Positions 34,616 to 42,474 of a stretch of 64,000 nt of DNA are shown here, in pieces (position 1 is the first letter of the stretch; each line of letters opens with the position of its first letter). The notes under the pieces were generated by a model. It saw only the letters and a list, made by a program, of their open reading frames with translations. It had not been told where the DNA came from and searched no databases. The stretch covers positions 434,001 to 498,000 of the forward strand of contig NZ_JAHVAA010000014.1 of NCBI RefSeq assembly GCF_019264485.1. Direction: 5' to 3'. The position numbers and the translations under genes were made by a program. The stretch is from Sediminibacterium sp. (GTDB taxonomy: Bacteria; Bacteroidota; Bacteroidia; Chitinophagales; Chitinophagaceae).

Positions 34616-36070
34616 TCATCCCGCAAGGCTTTCTCTTTCTTCCCGCAGTTTGCTATCGAGTACTATTACCATTCCCATACATAGCCAGAACAGGCTGCCT
34701 ATTTTATCGGTTTCAATCATGTCGCTGATAAAGTTGATGGTACCAATCATGACAAGTATTACAGTTACTGTTAGTGTTACAGACCTGTAAAAATAACTAT
34801 GTAGCTGGTGATAAATTTTCTGTAACCGAATAAGCATAAAAAAATAAAGTGCACAAAAAATGATAAGACCCATTATCCCCTGTTCCAATGCGGTTAGTAA
34901 AAAATAATTGTGCACTGTTGAATGTTCCGGGTTATTGCTAACCCATGTTTCAAAACGTTTTACTGTATAGGGCCGGTAATGAAGATAGAAAGATGAAGGG
35001 CCAAAGCCCGTAAGAGGTTTTTCTGCCAACATCCGGGCACCGGCTACCCATCGGTAAAAGCGTTCTGCATTTGAAACATCTTTTAATTCAACGGTGGCTG
35101 ATAAATGTTGTGAGAAGTCGGTATGAAAAATGGTTTTATCATGATCGGGGGCAAAACGGAAATAACGTTTATCGGTTACCAACCAGACTGTCGATACCAA
35201 TACAGCCGTTATTGCCAATACAATTAATACGCCCATTTGTTTTTTCCTGATCGCTACAATAGCTAACACACCTACTACCAGGGCCAACCATGCACCTCTT
35301 GAATAGGCAAGTATTAATGCCAGCGCACCAGCCAATAATGCAGTTATTACCCATTTTCGCTTACGGGTATTTTGAGGTGTGAGCTGGTATACGCAAAACA
35401 AAACAGCCAGCAGGCAAACCAGCATAGATGCGTAGTTCACATGGTTACGAAAAAAAGGAGAGAGATGCCGATTAATACTTTCAAAACTAAATGCATCCAC
35501 CCCATGACGGAATAATGTAACCACAACAACAAAACCCATAGGCCATAATAAGCAAGCCACTAATTTTTGTATGCGTGAAATAGAATTCAGCCAAATGGCT
35601 GGTAGAATAACAAAGGGAACTATATACCAGATTTTGGCTAACAGAAATTTAATTGCAGGAAGAGGTTCTATCGCATAAATAGTAGTAATACCTATCCAGC
35701 AGACATGCATGATTAACAAAAAAAATACTGGATGTTTCCACACCGCTAAGGGAAACTGTTGTGGGCGATGCCACCAATATAGCAATGCTACCCCGGTGAG
35801 CAGTATCATCACAATTTCATCCGGGAAATCAAGTCCAAGCCTGGGAGTGATATTGAGTTCAGTTGATAAAGGCAGCAGACATAATAAAAGCCAAAATAAT
35901 TGCTCAGTAGTTTTTGTTACAAACTGAAAAAAGGTGGGAATAATTAGCCATGCAAAAGGAATACAGACCCATTGCCATTGTTGTGTCAGGATGGCGATAA
36001 CAGCAAAAGATATAAATACGAGTAATGACAGTATTTCTTTTCGCTGATATGAGATAAACACAGAACGCAT
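34616..36070 (-). CDS. O-antigen ligase/polymerase-type membrane protein
   Basis: A 484-residue protein with about 11-12 hydrophobic helices and a large periplasmic loop (about residues 310-390) containing ERFYRWVAGARMLAEKPLTG and FGPSSFYLHYRPY, the pattern of the O-antigen ligase family (Wzy_C). It probably polymerises or transfers surface polysaccharide. The wzz-like gene ends 3 bp upstream, so the two form an operon. The last codons are LAG then TGA, at the border of a GTGAATA repeat. Confidence 0.85.
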   Translation of the reverse strand: MRSVFISYQRKEILSLLVFISFAVIAILTQQWQWVCIPFAWLIIPTFFQFVTKTTEQLFWLLLCLLPLSTELNITPRLGLDFPDEIVMILLTGVALLYWWHRPQQFPLAVWKHPVFFLLIMHVCWIGITTIYAIEPLPAIKFLLAKIWYIVPFVILPAIWLNSISRIQKLVACLLWPMGFVVVVTLFRHGVDAFSFESINRHLSPFFRNHVNYASMLVCLLAVLFCVYQLTPQNTRKRKWVITALLAGALALILAYSRGAWLALVVGVLAIVAIRKKQMGVLIVLAITAVLVSTVWLVTDKRYFRFAPDHDKTIFHTDFSQHLSATVELKDVSNAERFYRWVAGARMLAEKPLTGFGPSSFYLHYRPYTVKRFETWVSNNPEHSTVHNYFLLTALEQGIMGLIIFCALYFFMLIRLQKIYHQLHSYFYRSVTLTVTVILVMIGTINFISDMIETDKIGSLFWLCMGMVIVLDSKLREERESLAG

Positions 36071-36073
36071 CAG

Positions 36074-36946
36074 TTAGTTCATCTGTTTACGATTACCCAG
36101 TAATAAGAGTAATATTGAAAATATAAAACCGGCGACGGCTGCAGCGAGTATAATAGCAGGTTTATCAGGTCGTTCGGCTTTGGCAGAGGGAACTGCTTTA
36201 TCCAATACAAACAATACAGGTGTTTGCATTTTTGTCATAACACCAAATTGCGCAGCTAATGTTCGATATTCCTGTAAATCACTTAAAACAGATTTTATTC
36301 TTAACTGCAACAATTCAAATAACTGGTCTTTAGTTTCTGGTATTTTTCTTAAGCTGTCTGCCAACTGCTGATACTCTGTTTCTTTTGTTTGTATAGCCTT
36401 TTCAAGAAAAGATTTTGACCCTGCGTATTGCTCATGTGCTATAGTTTCAATTTGTTTTGTTACAATTTTAACCAAAGCATTTATAAGATCAGCTGATAAC
36501 TGTGGGTCTTTTGTCCAGCACAAAATTTTTAGTTGTCCTTTTTCTGTTCTTTGCAGCGACAGATCTTCGCGTAATTTTAAAACTGCTTTTCTTCTTAAAA
36601 TAGGTTTCTCATCTTTACTAAGTTTATAATAGTCAATTAGTTTATACTCATCTACTAATTGTTTGTATGCAGTATCAAGATCGGCAATACCCATTATACG
36701 GTCCAGATCATCACCAGATCCAAAATAAGAATAGAGTCCCTGAATGTTCTCATTGAATAAGCGAGATTTATCTGCCAGTTGCGGGTTTGCGGCTATCAGC
36801 ATAGCGGTTGAGCGATACTGTTTAGGCATCAAAAAAACAGTTACTATCGCTACAACAGCAGACAGTATAGTAAATAGTACTATTTTTTTCCAGTTATGTT
36901 GAATGACAGTGGCTGTTTCTGCCATATTAAATGAACTTGTATTCAT
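36074..36946 (-). CDS. Wzz/chain-length determinant-like protein
   Basis: The 290 residues begin with a helix (VLFTILSAVVAIVTVFLM near residue 28), run through a long periplasmic region with predicted coiled-coil helices (about 55-240), and end with a second helix (AIILAAAVAGFIFSILLLLL) and NRKQMN. This is the Wzz topology that sets polysaccharide chain length. PSAKAERPDKP just before the last helix is the usual proline-rich motif. It lies directly before the polymerase/ligase gene. The next gene upstream is lrp on the same strand. Confidence 0.88.
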   Translation of the reverse strand: MNTSSFNMAETATVIQHNWKKIVLFTILSAVVAIVTVFLMPKQYRSTAMLIAANPQLADKSRLFNENIQGLYSYFGSGDDLDRIMGIADLDTAYKQLVDEYKLIDYYKLSKDEKPILRRKAVLKLREDLSLQRTEKGQLKILCWTKDPQLSADLINALVKIVTKQIETIAHEQYAGSKSFLEKAIQTKETEYQQLADSLRKIPETKDQLFELLQLRIKSVLSDLQEYRTLAAQFGVMTKMQTPVLFVLDKAVPSAKAERPDKPAIILAAAVAGFIFSILLLLLGNRKQMN

Positions 36947-36979
36947 ACCTTATGAAAGTACAATTTAATGGTTGATCTT

Positions 36980-37456
36980 TTAACTGTTTTCAGAAAGTAC
37001 CACAACATTCCTGTCCAGACTTTCTTCTAATGAGATAAAGGTTTCTGTTCTTTCAATACCTTTTATTTTCTGGAGTTCATCGTGCAGTACATAACGCAGT
37101 TCCTGTATATCCTTACAAACGATCTCTGCAAACATGCTATAGTTACCTGTGGTATAATTAAGCCTGACGATCTGTGGAATTTTTTTCAGTTCTTTGGCAA
37201 CGGTATCGTATAAAGAGCTTTTTTCGAGATAAACGCCTATAAAAGCAATAACATCATACCCAAGGGCTTTGAGATCAACAGATAGTTTTTTACCTTTCAC
37301 TACATGTAGTTCTTCCAGTTTTTTGATCCTTACATGGATGGTACCACCGGAAACAAAGAGTTTCTTACCGAGATCGGCATAAGAAATTTCAGCGTTTTCC
37401 ATCATTTCCTGGATGATCTGGTAATCCAGTTTGTCAAGATTTAATTTGGCAGACAT
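36980..37456 (-). CDS. Lrp/AsnC-family transcriptional regulator
   Basis: I start at the ATG at 37456 (MSAKLNLDKLD), giving 158 residues. The N-terminal helix-turn-helix is recognised by LDYQIIQEMMENAEISYADL and KLFVSGGTIHVRIKKLEE; the C-terminal RAM domain contains VIAFIGVYLEKS and NYTTGNYSMFAEIVCKD. The family senses amino acids and controls metabolic operons. It is divergent to the tRNA-like RNA at 37606-37777, whose promoter lies in the intervening space. Confidence 0.92.
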   Translation of the reverse strand: MSAKLNLDKLDYQIIQEMMENAEISYADLGKKLFVSGGTIHVRIKKLEELHVVKGKKLSVDLKALGYDVIAFIGVYLEKSSLYDTVAKELKKIPQIVRLNYTTGNYSMFAEIVCKDIQELRYVLHDELQKIKGIERTETFISLEESLDRNVVVLSENS

Positions 37457-37540
37457 TTTCAAGGCTATTTTTTGATGAAATTTAATTAATTATCAATATT
37501 ATTGAATAATATCTATATTTTAAAAATAAATATTGAAATA
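37457..37540. other. AT-rich upstream region of lrp
   Basis: Nothing beyond AT-rich sequence is recognised here (AATTAATTATCAATATTATTG at the lrp side). It probably holds the lrp promoter, but no clear box can be assigned. Confidence 0.3.
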
Positions 37541-37573
37541 TTTGTAAGAAATAAGCTATTTAACCTAATATTG
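37541..37573 (+). promoter_or_regulatory. Candidate promoter for the tRNA-like RNA
   Basis: TTTG at 37541-37544 and TAATATTG at 37566-37573 are separated by 21 bp, close to the Bacteroidota TTTG/TAnnTTTG promoter with one mismatch. Transcription would start near 37580, leaving a short 5' leader before the acceptor stem. A sigma70-looking TTGTCA-N17-TATATA (37576-37604) is also present, but would start inside the acceptor. Confidence 0.5.
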
Positions 37574-37605
37574 TGTTGTCAAACAAAGAAATAGTTCTTA
37601 TATAC

Positions 37606-37777
37606 TGTGGGGTGATGAAATTTTTGGCAGACATGCCCTCTTGTCTCGGGGGTGAGGATAACAGGACAAACGTAGTGTAGAGCCGGATCGGTAGCAATAC
37701 CGGTTCGACCAGGGTCGACCACTGAACTTTGCGCTATAGCTAACTGCCTCGTGGAGGTTCGATCCCTCCCCCTACAG
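37606..37777 (+). ncRNA. tRNA-like RNA with an oversized variable arm
   Basis: The 172 nt can fold as a cloverleaf. The acceptor 37606-37612 pairs with 37770-37776 (7 bp, one G-U). T8-G9 follow. The Leu-type D arm is ATG/CAT with GG in its loop (37615-37634). An anticodon-like stem CCCTC/GGGGG has loop TTGTCTC. The T arm is perfect: GGAGG-TTCGATC-CCTCC (37753-37769). In place of a variable arm of about 15 nt, AGG (37655) and CCT (37749) enclose about 95 nt with further hairpins, including CGGTA-GCAA-TACCG. The discriminator is G and no CCA is encoded. I cannot say whether it is charged, decodes, or has another role. A strong terminator follows. Confidence 0.6.
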
Positions 37778-37778
37778 C

Positions 37779-37807
37779 AAAAGCCACTCTAACATGGAGT
37801 GGCTTTT
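37779..37807 (+). terminator. Intrinsic terminator of the tRNA-like RNA
   Basis: AAAAGCCACTC and GAGTGGCTTTT pair perfectly around TAACATG and run into T6. The hairpin begins one base after the discriminator base, which supports 37606-37777 as a transcribed RNA gene. Confidence 0.88.
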
Positions 37808-37996
37808 TTATTAGCCTGAACTTTTCTTCACGCCCTCGATATACTCTTCCCTTGAAGTCAACCCTGTTATTGCAATCAACCCAATAAATGACGAAGTATA
37901 AATGAATTGCAACTAAATACCAGAAAATCACTAAAAACACTATTATAGATGATCTTCATACTACAAACTTGAGTTAAAAACAATTCACAAGCTTAC

Positions 37997-39100
37997 TCAT
38001 ACATTTTTTTTCCTTCTCCCCCACCATATAATAAAACCCGTTACCGGTAAACTGGCAGCAATCAGGCTTGCAAAGAAAGCAAGCAGTTTGGTGGGTAGTC
38101 CTCCAATAGCACCAACATGTACATCGTAGTTCATCCGATAAATTTTATCGGCAGCAGAGGTATTTGCAAAACGTCCGAAAGCATGATCCACCTGCATTTC
38201 GGCCAATGTATACTGGTTGTAATAAGTATAATCAACTTTCCAATAAGTGCCCGGAAGCGGATTGATGGCCAGTGCTACCGCCGAACTGTCTGTTTCAGGA
38301 TAATGTACTTCTATTGTTTGTCCATCGGTATAAGTAGTTGCTGCCCTTTTATACAATTCATCCACCGCAGAAAAAGAAGCGTTGGGCAGCGGTTGTTTTT
38401 TTGATACAGGTTCGTAAAATGCTTTGATGGCTTCACCACCCGAAGTCACTGCATAAAACGATCGGGCAAACCACTGAAAACCCATCACCAGTCCGCTAAC
38501 CGCGATAAATATAGCTACCCAGCTCATATAGAACCCAAGTACATTATGAAGATCATAATTCCTTCTTCTCCAGCGAACATTCCATTTAATTTTAAAACGT
38601 TGCTTGCTGGCTGCTTTATTCTTGGGCCACCAGAGTATTATTCCTGTAATCATCAGTACCAGAAAAATAAGTGTGGCAGTTGCTACAATGGGCTGACCAA
38701 TTGCTACCGGTAACCACAACTGATAATGACCCATAATGATGATCCTGAAAAAGTCGAGACTCATGTCTTTTGTCTTCAACACTTTCCCATCATAGGGATC
38801 AATGTATACGAGGTTGTAATAATCGTCTCCATAAAAAATTACTTTAGCGGCTTTACCTTTCTCATACAATACACTGTGTGGATGTTTACCAGGTACTTCT
38901 TTCTCAGCAATTGGTTTGATAACCGATGGCAGTAATATTTTTTTATTCTGTTCTTTCACGTATTGATACGGTTGCGTAACAGCTTCTATCTCCTGCTGAA
39001 ATGCCAGTATACAACCAGTGATACCGAGGAATACAACCACAAGCCCGGAACTTAGTCCGAGCCATAGGTGTATTTTACCGATCCATTTTTTAAATCGCAT
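37997..39100 (-). CDS. PepSY-domain membrane protein (iron-uptake reductase-like)
   Basis: A 367-residue protein with an N-terminal helix (GLSSGLVVVFLGITGCILAF near residue 16), PepSY domains, and about three further helices, including LIFLVLMITGIILWWP and WVAIFIAVSGLVMGFQWF. Histidines such as HLWLGL and HNVLG suggest haem or flavin redox contacts in the membrane. This family is usually next to siderophore receptors and is thought to reduce or release iron in the periplasm. It starts 12 bp after the TonB receptor gene on the same strand, giving a two-gene operon. Confidence 0.88.
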   Translation of the reverse strand: MRFKKWIGKIHLWLGLSSGLVVVFLGITGCILAFQQEIEAVTQPYQYVKEQNKKILLPSVIKPIAEKEVPGKHPHSVLYEKGKAAKVIFYGDDYYNLVYIDPYDGKVLKTKDMSLDFFRIIIMGHYQLWLPVAIGQPIVATATLIFLVLMITGIILWWPKNKAASKQRFKIKWNVRWRRRNYDLHNVLGFYMSWVAIFIAVSGLVMGFQWFARSFYAVTSGGEAIKAFYEPVSKKQPLPNASFSAVDELYKRAATTYTDGQTIEVHYPETDSSAVALAINPLPGTYWKVDYTYYNQYTLAEMQVDHAFGRFANTSAADKIYRMNYDVHVGAIGGLPTKLLAFFASLIAASLPVTGFIIWWGRRKKNV

Positions 39101-39112
39101 GAATAGTCTTGT

Positions 39113-41509
39113 TTAGAATCGATAAGCAATACTGAATCTAACATTACGAGGTGCTTCTGTTTGCCAGTTGTAGGCAGAAAGCCACTGATAATATGATCCG
39201 TTATAGAGATACTGATTGAGTACATTGAATACATTCAGGTTCAGGCGTAACATATCTTTCTCGTAAGAAATACCTGCATCGAGTTTGGTATAAGCAGGTA
39301 AGACTTTGGTGGGATCGGGTGAAAGATCCCAGTAAGTATTACGACCATCGAGAAAACTTAATCCGCCTGAGAAACCAAGTCCTTTTAAAGCCCCATCCTG
39401 CAAGCGATAAGTGAGCCATACATTCGCTGTATGTTTTGCATAACCGGGTACCACATCACCTACTTTCATAGATGTAACACCTGCTGCTACCCTGGTAATT
39501 TTTGAATCGGTGAGTGCATAGTTGGCAACCAGGTCCAGTCCCTGTGCAATACGTCCTTTCACATCAAATTCAATACCCTGTGCTCTTTTTTGTCCCATTA
39601 CAATACTCAGTCCCGATGCTGGCGGACTAAACGGATCAGCTGTTAATTCATTTTCTTTGAGTATACGATAGAATGTTAAACCGGTGTTCCATCTTCCACC
39701 GGCCCAGTCGCGCTTGAAACCGATTTCCATATTATTGCCTGTGATGGGTTTTACAGAACCGCCATTGGCGAGTCTGCCTGCCTGTGGAATAAATGCCTGA
39801 TCAAACAATCCGTAAACAGTAGTTTGTCTGTCAAGCGAAACACTTAAACCAATTCTGGGTGTAAAGCGGTCGGCTGTTTTTGCTGCCGCGCCCCATTCAG
39901 ATTGTGAGATGGTAGTATAACGACCTGCGATGGTAAGACGGAGTTTATTGTTAAAGAGACCCAGTTCATCTTGCAGGTAAATACCTGTATTACGCATATC
40001 CATGGTACCACCTGCTGCCACAGCTCTTTGTTCGAGTGGTGTGCTGAAATCGAACTGCGGATATCCGTTGGAAGGTCTGCCGAGAGCAGGATTTCTTGTA
40101 TCGAATAAAGCATTTCCTGTATCGAGTAAATGGTATTGACTCCAGTCGGCAAAATATTGTCTGTTCGATACATCCACGCCACCCAATATTCTGTGTTGCA
40201 ACTGACCGGTAGTTATATTTCCGTTCAGAAATACCTGCGCCATGGTGATACTGCTTTTTGCATCCCAACTACTAACAGCACGCTGAATAGTGCCATTACT
40301 GTTTACAGCTGCGGGCCACATAGAACTGCCTTGTTGTTTATAATTATTATAACTGGTTTGTGCCGTGAGTTTCCAGGCTGAGTTAAACTGGTGTTGCAGG
40401 TTTAACAAAACAGTATGGTCGTTAATATTGGTGCCGGGCAAACCTGCAGGTAAGAAAGTAGCGCCAACAGGCAGGGTAGCAAAACCATCTGTTGAGAATA
40501 CATAGTAAGATCCTACATCACTCATCCGTGCATTTTGCCAGGCATATTCTGCGGTGAGTTTTGTTTTATCATTGAATTGGTAAGTAATTACAGGCGCAAA
40601 TGCATACCTGTCATTGTATTCATTGGCCCTGTGCGATTTTTTCTGCTGACCTGAAATATTCAGGCGATATAATAATTTCCCTTCCATATTAAATTTTCCA
40701 TCAAGATCGAGTGTGGCACGATAGAGATCGAAACTGCCCATGGTTAATGAAGCTTCTCCTTTATTATGTCCGCTTGGCTTTTTGGTTACTACATTATATA
40801 AACCACTGGGGTCTCCATTGCCCAGCATAAAGCCGGCCGGACCTTTTACAAATTCAATATGATCTACAAAACTCATGTCTTCTGTTAACGGGCCCCAGAA
40901 AGAGTTTACCATATTGAATCCGTTACGAAAAGCCTGAATCTGTGAACCACGGGCTGTAATATTAGTATACAGATCGCCCCAGTGTTCCATTCGGATGGCG
41001 CCACTCACATTACGAATGGCTCCATCACTCATGCTGATTACCTGCTGATCGGCGAGAGCCTTGGCTGTTACCACTTGTATATTCTGTGGCATTTCGAGTA
41101 AGGGCGTTTGTATGCGTAATGAAGAAGAAACTGTTCCCGCTTTATACGAACGAATACCGGTTCTGATGATTACTTCTGTTAACTGTTGTTCAGTAAGTTC
41201 TAACTGGATAGATACTGTAGTGGTTTGATTGGCAGTAAGTGTAAGTTTCCTGTTTACTTCTTTATAGCCAACCAATGAAATTGCTAACTCGTAATTACCT
41301 GCATTCAATCCCCTGATAATAAATTCGCCATTATCATTGGTGATGGCTCCTTTGGTAAAGCCTTTTAACTGAATACTTACATCTACTGCAGCTTTTCCTT
41401 CTGTAGTGGTAATTTTTCCTTTGATGACACTGTTGCCTTCAGACTCTTCATTTGCAAAGGCAAAGGAAAAAACAAACAGGCCGATTAGTATTGATAAAAT
41501 TTTCTGCAT
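39113..41509 (-). CDS. TonB-dependent siderophore receptor
   Basis: The 798 residues begin with a signal peptide (cleavage near AFANE) and a CarboxypepD-like domain (about 28-110), then a plug with NIQVVTAKALADQQVISMSD and GNGDPSGLYNVVTKKPSG near residue 230, and a 22-strand barrel ending in the NVRFSIAYRF signature with terminal Phe. The plug wording is typical of FhuA/FpvA-like ferric-siderophore receptors. It precedes the PepSY gene. A perfect TAnnTTTG box (41529-41536) lies 20 bp upstream, so this operon has its own promoter, probably iron-controlled. Confidence 0.93.
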   Translation of the reverse strand: MQKILSILIGLFVFSFAFANEESEGNSVIKGKITTTEGKAAVDVSIQLKGFTKGAITNDNGEFIIRGLNAGNYELAISLVGYKEVNRKLTLTANQTTTVSIQLELTEQQLTEVIIRTGIRSYKAGTVSSSLRIQTPLLEMPQNIQVVTAKALADQQVISMSDGAIRNVSGAIRMEHWGDLYTNITARGSQIQAFRNGFNMVNSFWGPLTEDMSFVDHIEFVKGPAGFMLGNGDPSGLYNVVTKKPSGHNKGEASLTMGSFDLYRATLDLDGKFNMEGKLLYRLNISGQQKKSHRANEYNDRYAFAPVITYQFNDKTKLTAEYAWQNARMSDVGSYYVFSTDGFATLPVGATFLPAGLPGTNINDHTVLLNLQHQFNSAWKLTAQTSYNNYKQQGSSMWPAAVNSNGTIQRAVSSWDAKSSITMAQVFLNGNITTGQLQHRILGGVDVSNRQYFADWSQYHLLDTGNALFDTRNPALGRPSNGYPQFDFSTPLEQRAVAAGGTMDMRNTGIYLQDELGLFNNKLRLTIAGRYTTISQSEWGAAAKTADRFTPRIGLSVSLDRQTTVYGLFDQAFIPQAGRLANGGSVKPITGNNMEIGFKRDWAGGRWNTGLTFYRILKENELTADPFSPPASGLSIVMGQKRAQGIEFDVKGRIAQGLDLVANYALTDSKITRVAAGVTSMKVGDVVPGYAKHTANVWLTYRLQDGALKGLGFSGGLSFLDGRNTYWDLSPDPTKVLPAYTKLDAGISYEKDMLRLNLNVFNVLNQYLYNGSYYQWLSAYNWQTEAPRNVRFSIAYRF

Positions 41510-41528
41510 ACAAATTGTTTTGAGGTCG

Positions 41529-41536
41529 CAAAACTA
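41529..41536 (-). promoter_or_regulatory. -7 promoter box of the siderophore receptor operon
   Basis: Read on the minus strand, the box is TAGTTTTG, an exact TAnnTTTG. It ends 20 bp before the ATG at 41509. A clear -33 TTTG is not seen. Confidence 0.6.
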
Positions 41537-41708
41537 TCTGTGGAATATGCAGGTGCTTATCTAAATGAGGAATTCCATTTACGCAATGAGAAATAACTGT
41601 TTGTATTTGTCATTTAAGTGTCAGGGAAATTATTTTTGAAGGAAGAATAAAAGCTACTGAGTTCGCTACACGTCAGACGTAGTAGGTTATTAATTGACAT
41701 ACTCAATG

Positions 41709-41951
41709 CTAAAGTGGTTTCTCAGGCCAGAAATCTTTGGGGGAGCAATTAAACAGTTTGGCTATTTCGTTGAGGTGTGATGTTTTGTATTTGGTGCGGA
41801 AATTAGGGCTCTCTACCTGACCAATAAAACCAGAAGAAACATCAAGGTGAACAGCAATATCAACCTGTGAAATGCCTAATTCATTTCTGATCTCCTTGAT
41901 TTTGTTGATCACAAACCAGTCTACTTTATTTTTTAAGTTCTTACTCAACAT
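41709..41951 (-). CDS. Small XRE-family DNA-binding protein
   Basis: The 80-residue protein is a single helix-turn-helix domain: IRNELGISQVDIAVHLDVSS followed by GFIGQVESP is the classic Cro/C1-type pattern, and SHLNEIAKLFNCSPKDF completes it. It has no second domain. The perfect 16-bp palindrome at 41989-42004, 38 bp before its start, is its likely operator. On the other side of the palindrome is a promoter box (42014-42021) pointing to the SusC operon, so the protein may control both itself and the SusCD genes. Confidence 0.88.
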   Translation of the reverse strand: MLSKNLKNKVDWFVINKIKEIRNELGISQVDIAVHLDVSSGFIGQVESPNFRTKYKTSHLNEIAKLFNCSPKDFWPEKPL

Positions 41952-41988
41952 TATAGGTGCAAAGACGGAAAAGAAAAAAACCTGTCCA

Positions 41989-42004
41989 CTTAGTCATGAC
42001 TAAG
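41989..42004. promoter_or_regulatory. Perfect 16-bp palindrome, candidate XRE operator
   Basis: CTTAGTCATGACTAAG is fully symmetric. It lies between the XRE gene and the rightward promoter box at 42014-42021, covering the -33 position of that promoter. Confidence 0.7.
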
Positions 42005-42013
42005 AATATTTGT

Positions 42014-42021
42014 TATATTTG
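42014..42021 (+). promoter_or_regulatory. -7 promoter box facing the SusC operon
   Basis: TATATTTG matches TAnnTTTG exactly. A transcript would begin near 42027 and have a leader of about 450 nt before susC. Confidence 0.6.
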
Positions 42022-42143
42022 GATAGCTTTTTTACTATACTGGTGAATAGCGCATCATTAAAATTTGTGTAGGGTCTTTTCGGAAAAGCTTTGAAACGCA
42101 ATACCTGTAAGACTCTTATGAATAAATAACCAATAATAAAAAC

Positions 42144-42410
42144 ATGAAAACCCTGTTTACTATGAGTGAGTTTTGGATGAGGACAGCCGCTGTTTCTGGA
42201 GAAACACTGGACACCGTTCTATGCCAGCTTCTCTTACACAGGGTTTGTACTGAAAAAAACACCCCCCGGTTTTTTCAGTTTCGGTTTAGAAACATGAACC
42301 CATGGTATTCCTTTAATATGAAAAACCAGTTCACCCAAATTCATCCTCTTGGCTCCGCCTGGTGTTTACTGCAAACCCAGTATGCCAAAAAGCCGAAAAA
42401 CCCGGTATAG
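42144..42410 (+). CDS. Uncertain 88-residue ORF in the SusC leader
   Basis: The ATG at 42144 follows A-rich AATAATAAAAAC, which is a good start context for this phylum. The encoded peptide is rich in Trp, Phe, Cys, Arg and His, has no signal peptide, and matches no family I know. It contains the RNA hairpins listed at 42249-42293, so the stretch may instead act as a structured leader. I rate a real protein and a chance ORF as about equally likely. Confidence 0.35.
   Translation: MKTLFTMSEFWMRTAAVSGETLDTVLCQLLLHRVCTEKNTPRFFQFRFRNMNPWYSFNMKNQFTQIHPLGSAWCLLQTQYAKKPKNPV
42249..42293 (+). other. Structured segment in the susC leader
   Basis: ACTGAAAAAA (42249-42258) pairs perfectly with TTTTTTCAGT (42270-42279), and GTTTC (42278-42282) with GAAAC (42289-42293). 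A third hairpin, TGTTTCT-GG-AGAAACA, lies about 50 nt upstream near 42190-42205. The first and second overlap by two bases, so they could be alternative folds. Attenuation is possible but unproven. Confidence 0.45.
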
Positions 42411-42474
42411 CTTATTTCCCATCTCATACACTAGTCTGAATAATCTATTTTCTCAACATTCTTAACTGCAAAAA

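Noticed and set aside
37576..37604. TTGTCA-N17-TATATA sigma70-type promoter as the main start of the tRNA-like RNA
   Set aside because: It would start transcription inside the acceptor stem, and Bacteroidota use TTTG/TAnnTTTG. I kept the upstream box pair as preferred and mention this one only as an alternative.
37606..37777. tmRNA or a tRNA with a group I intron
   Set aside because: There is no tag-like ORF ending in ALAA, and the insertion replaces the variable arm, not the anticodon arm. The insert of about 95 nt is too short for a group I intron.
37740..37940. A 66-codon minus-strand ORF ending in GGGIEPPRGS
   Set aside because: The ending is the antisense translation of a tRNA T arm (GGTTCGATCC), a known source of spurious ORFs. 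It overlaps the tRNA-like RNA and its terminator.
42144..42410. Confident protein call for the leader ORF
   Set aside because: The composition is odd and it overlaps RNA hairpins; I list it only as uncertain.
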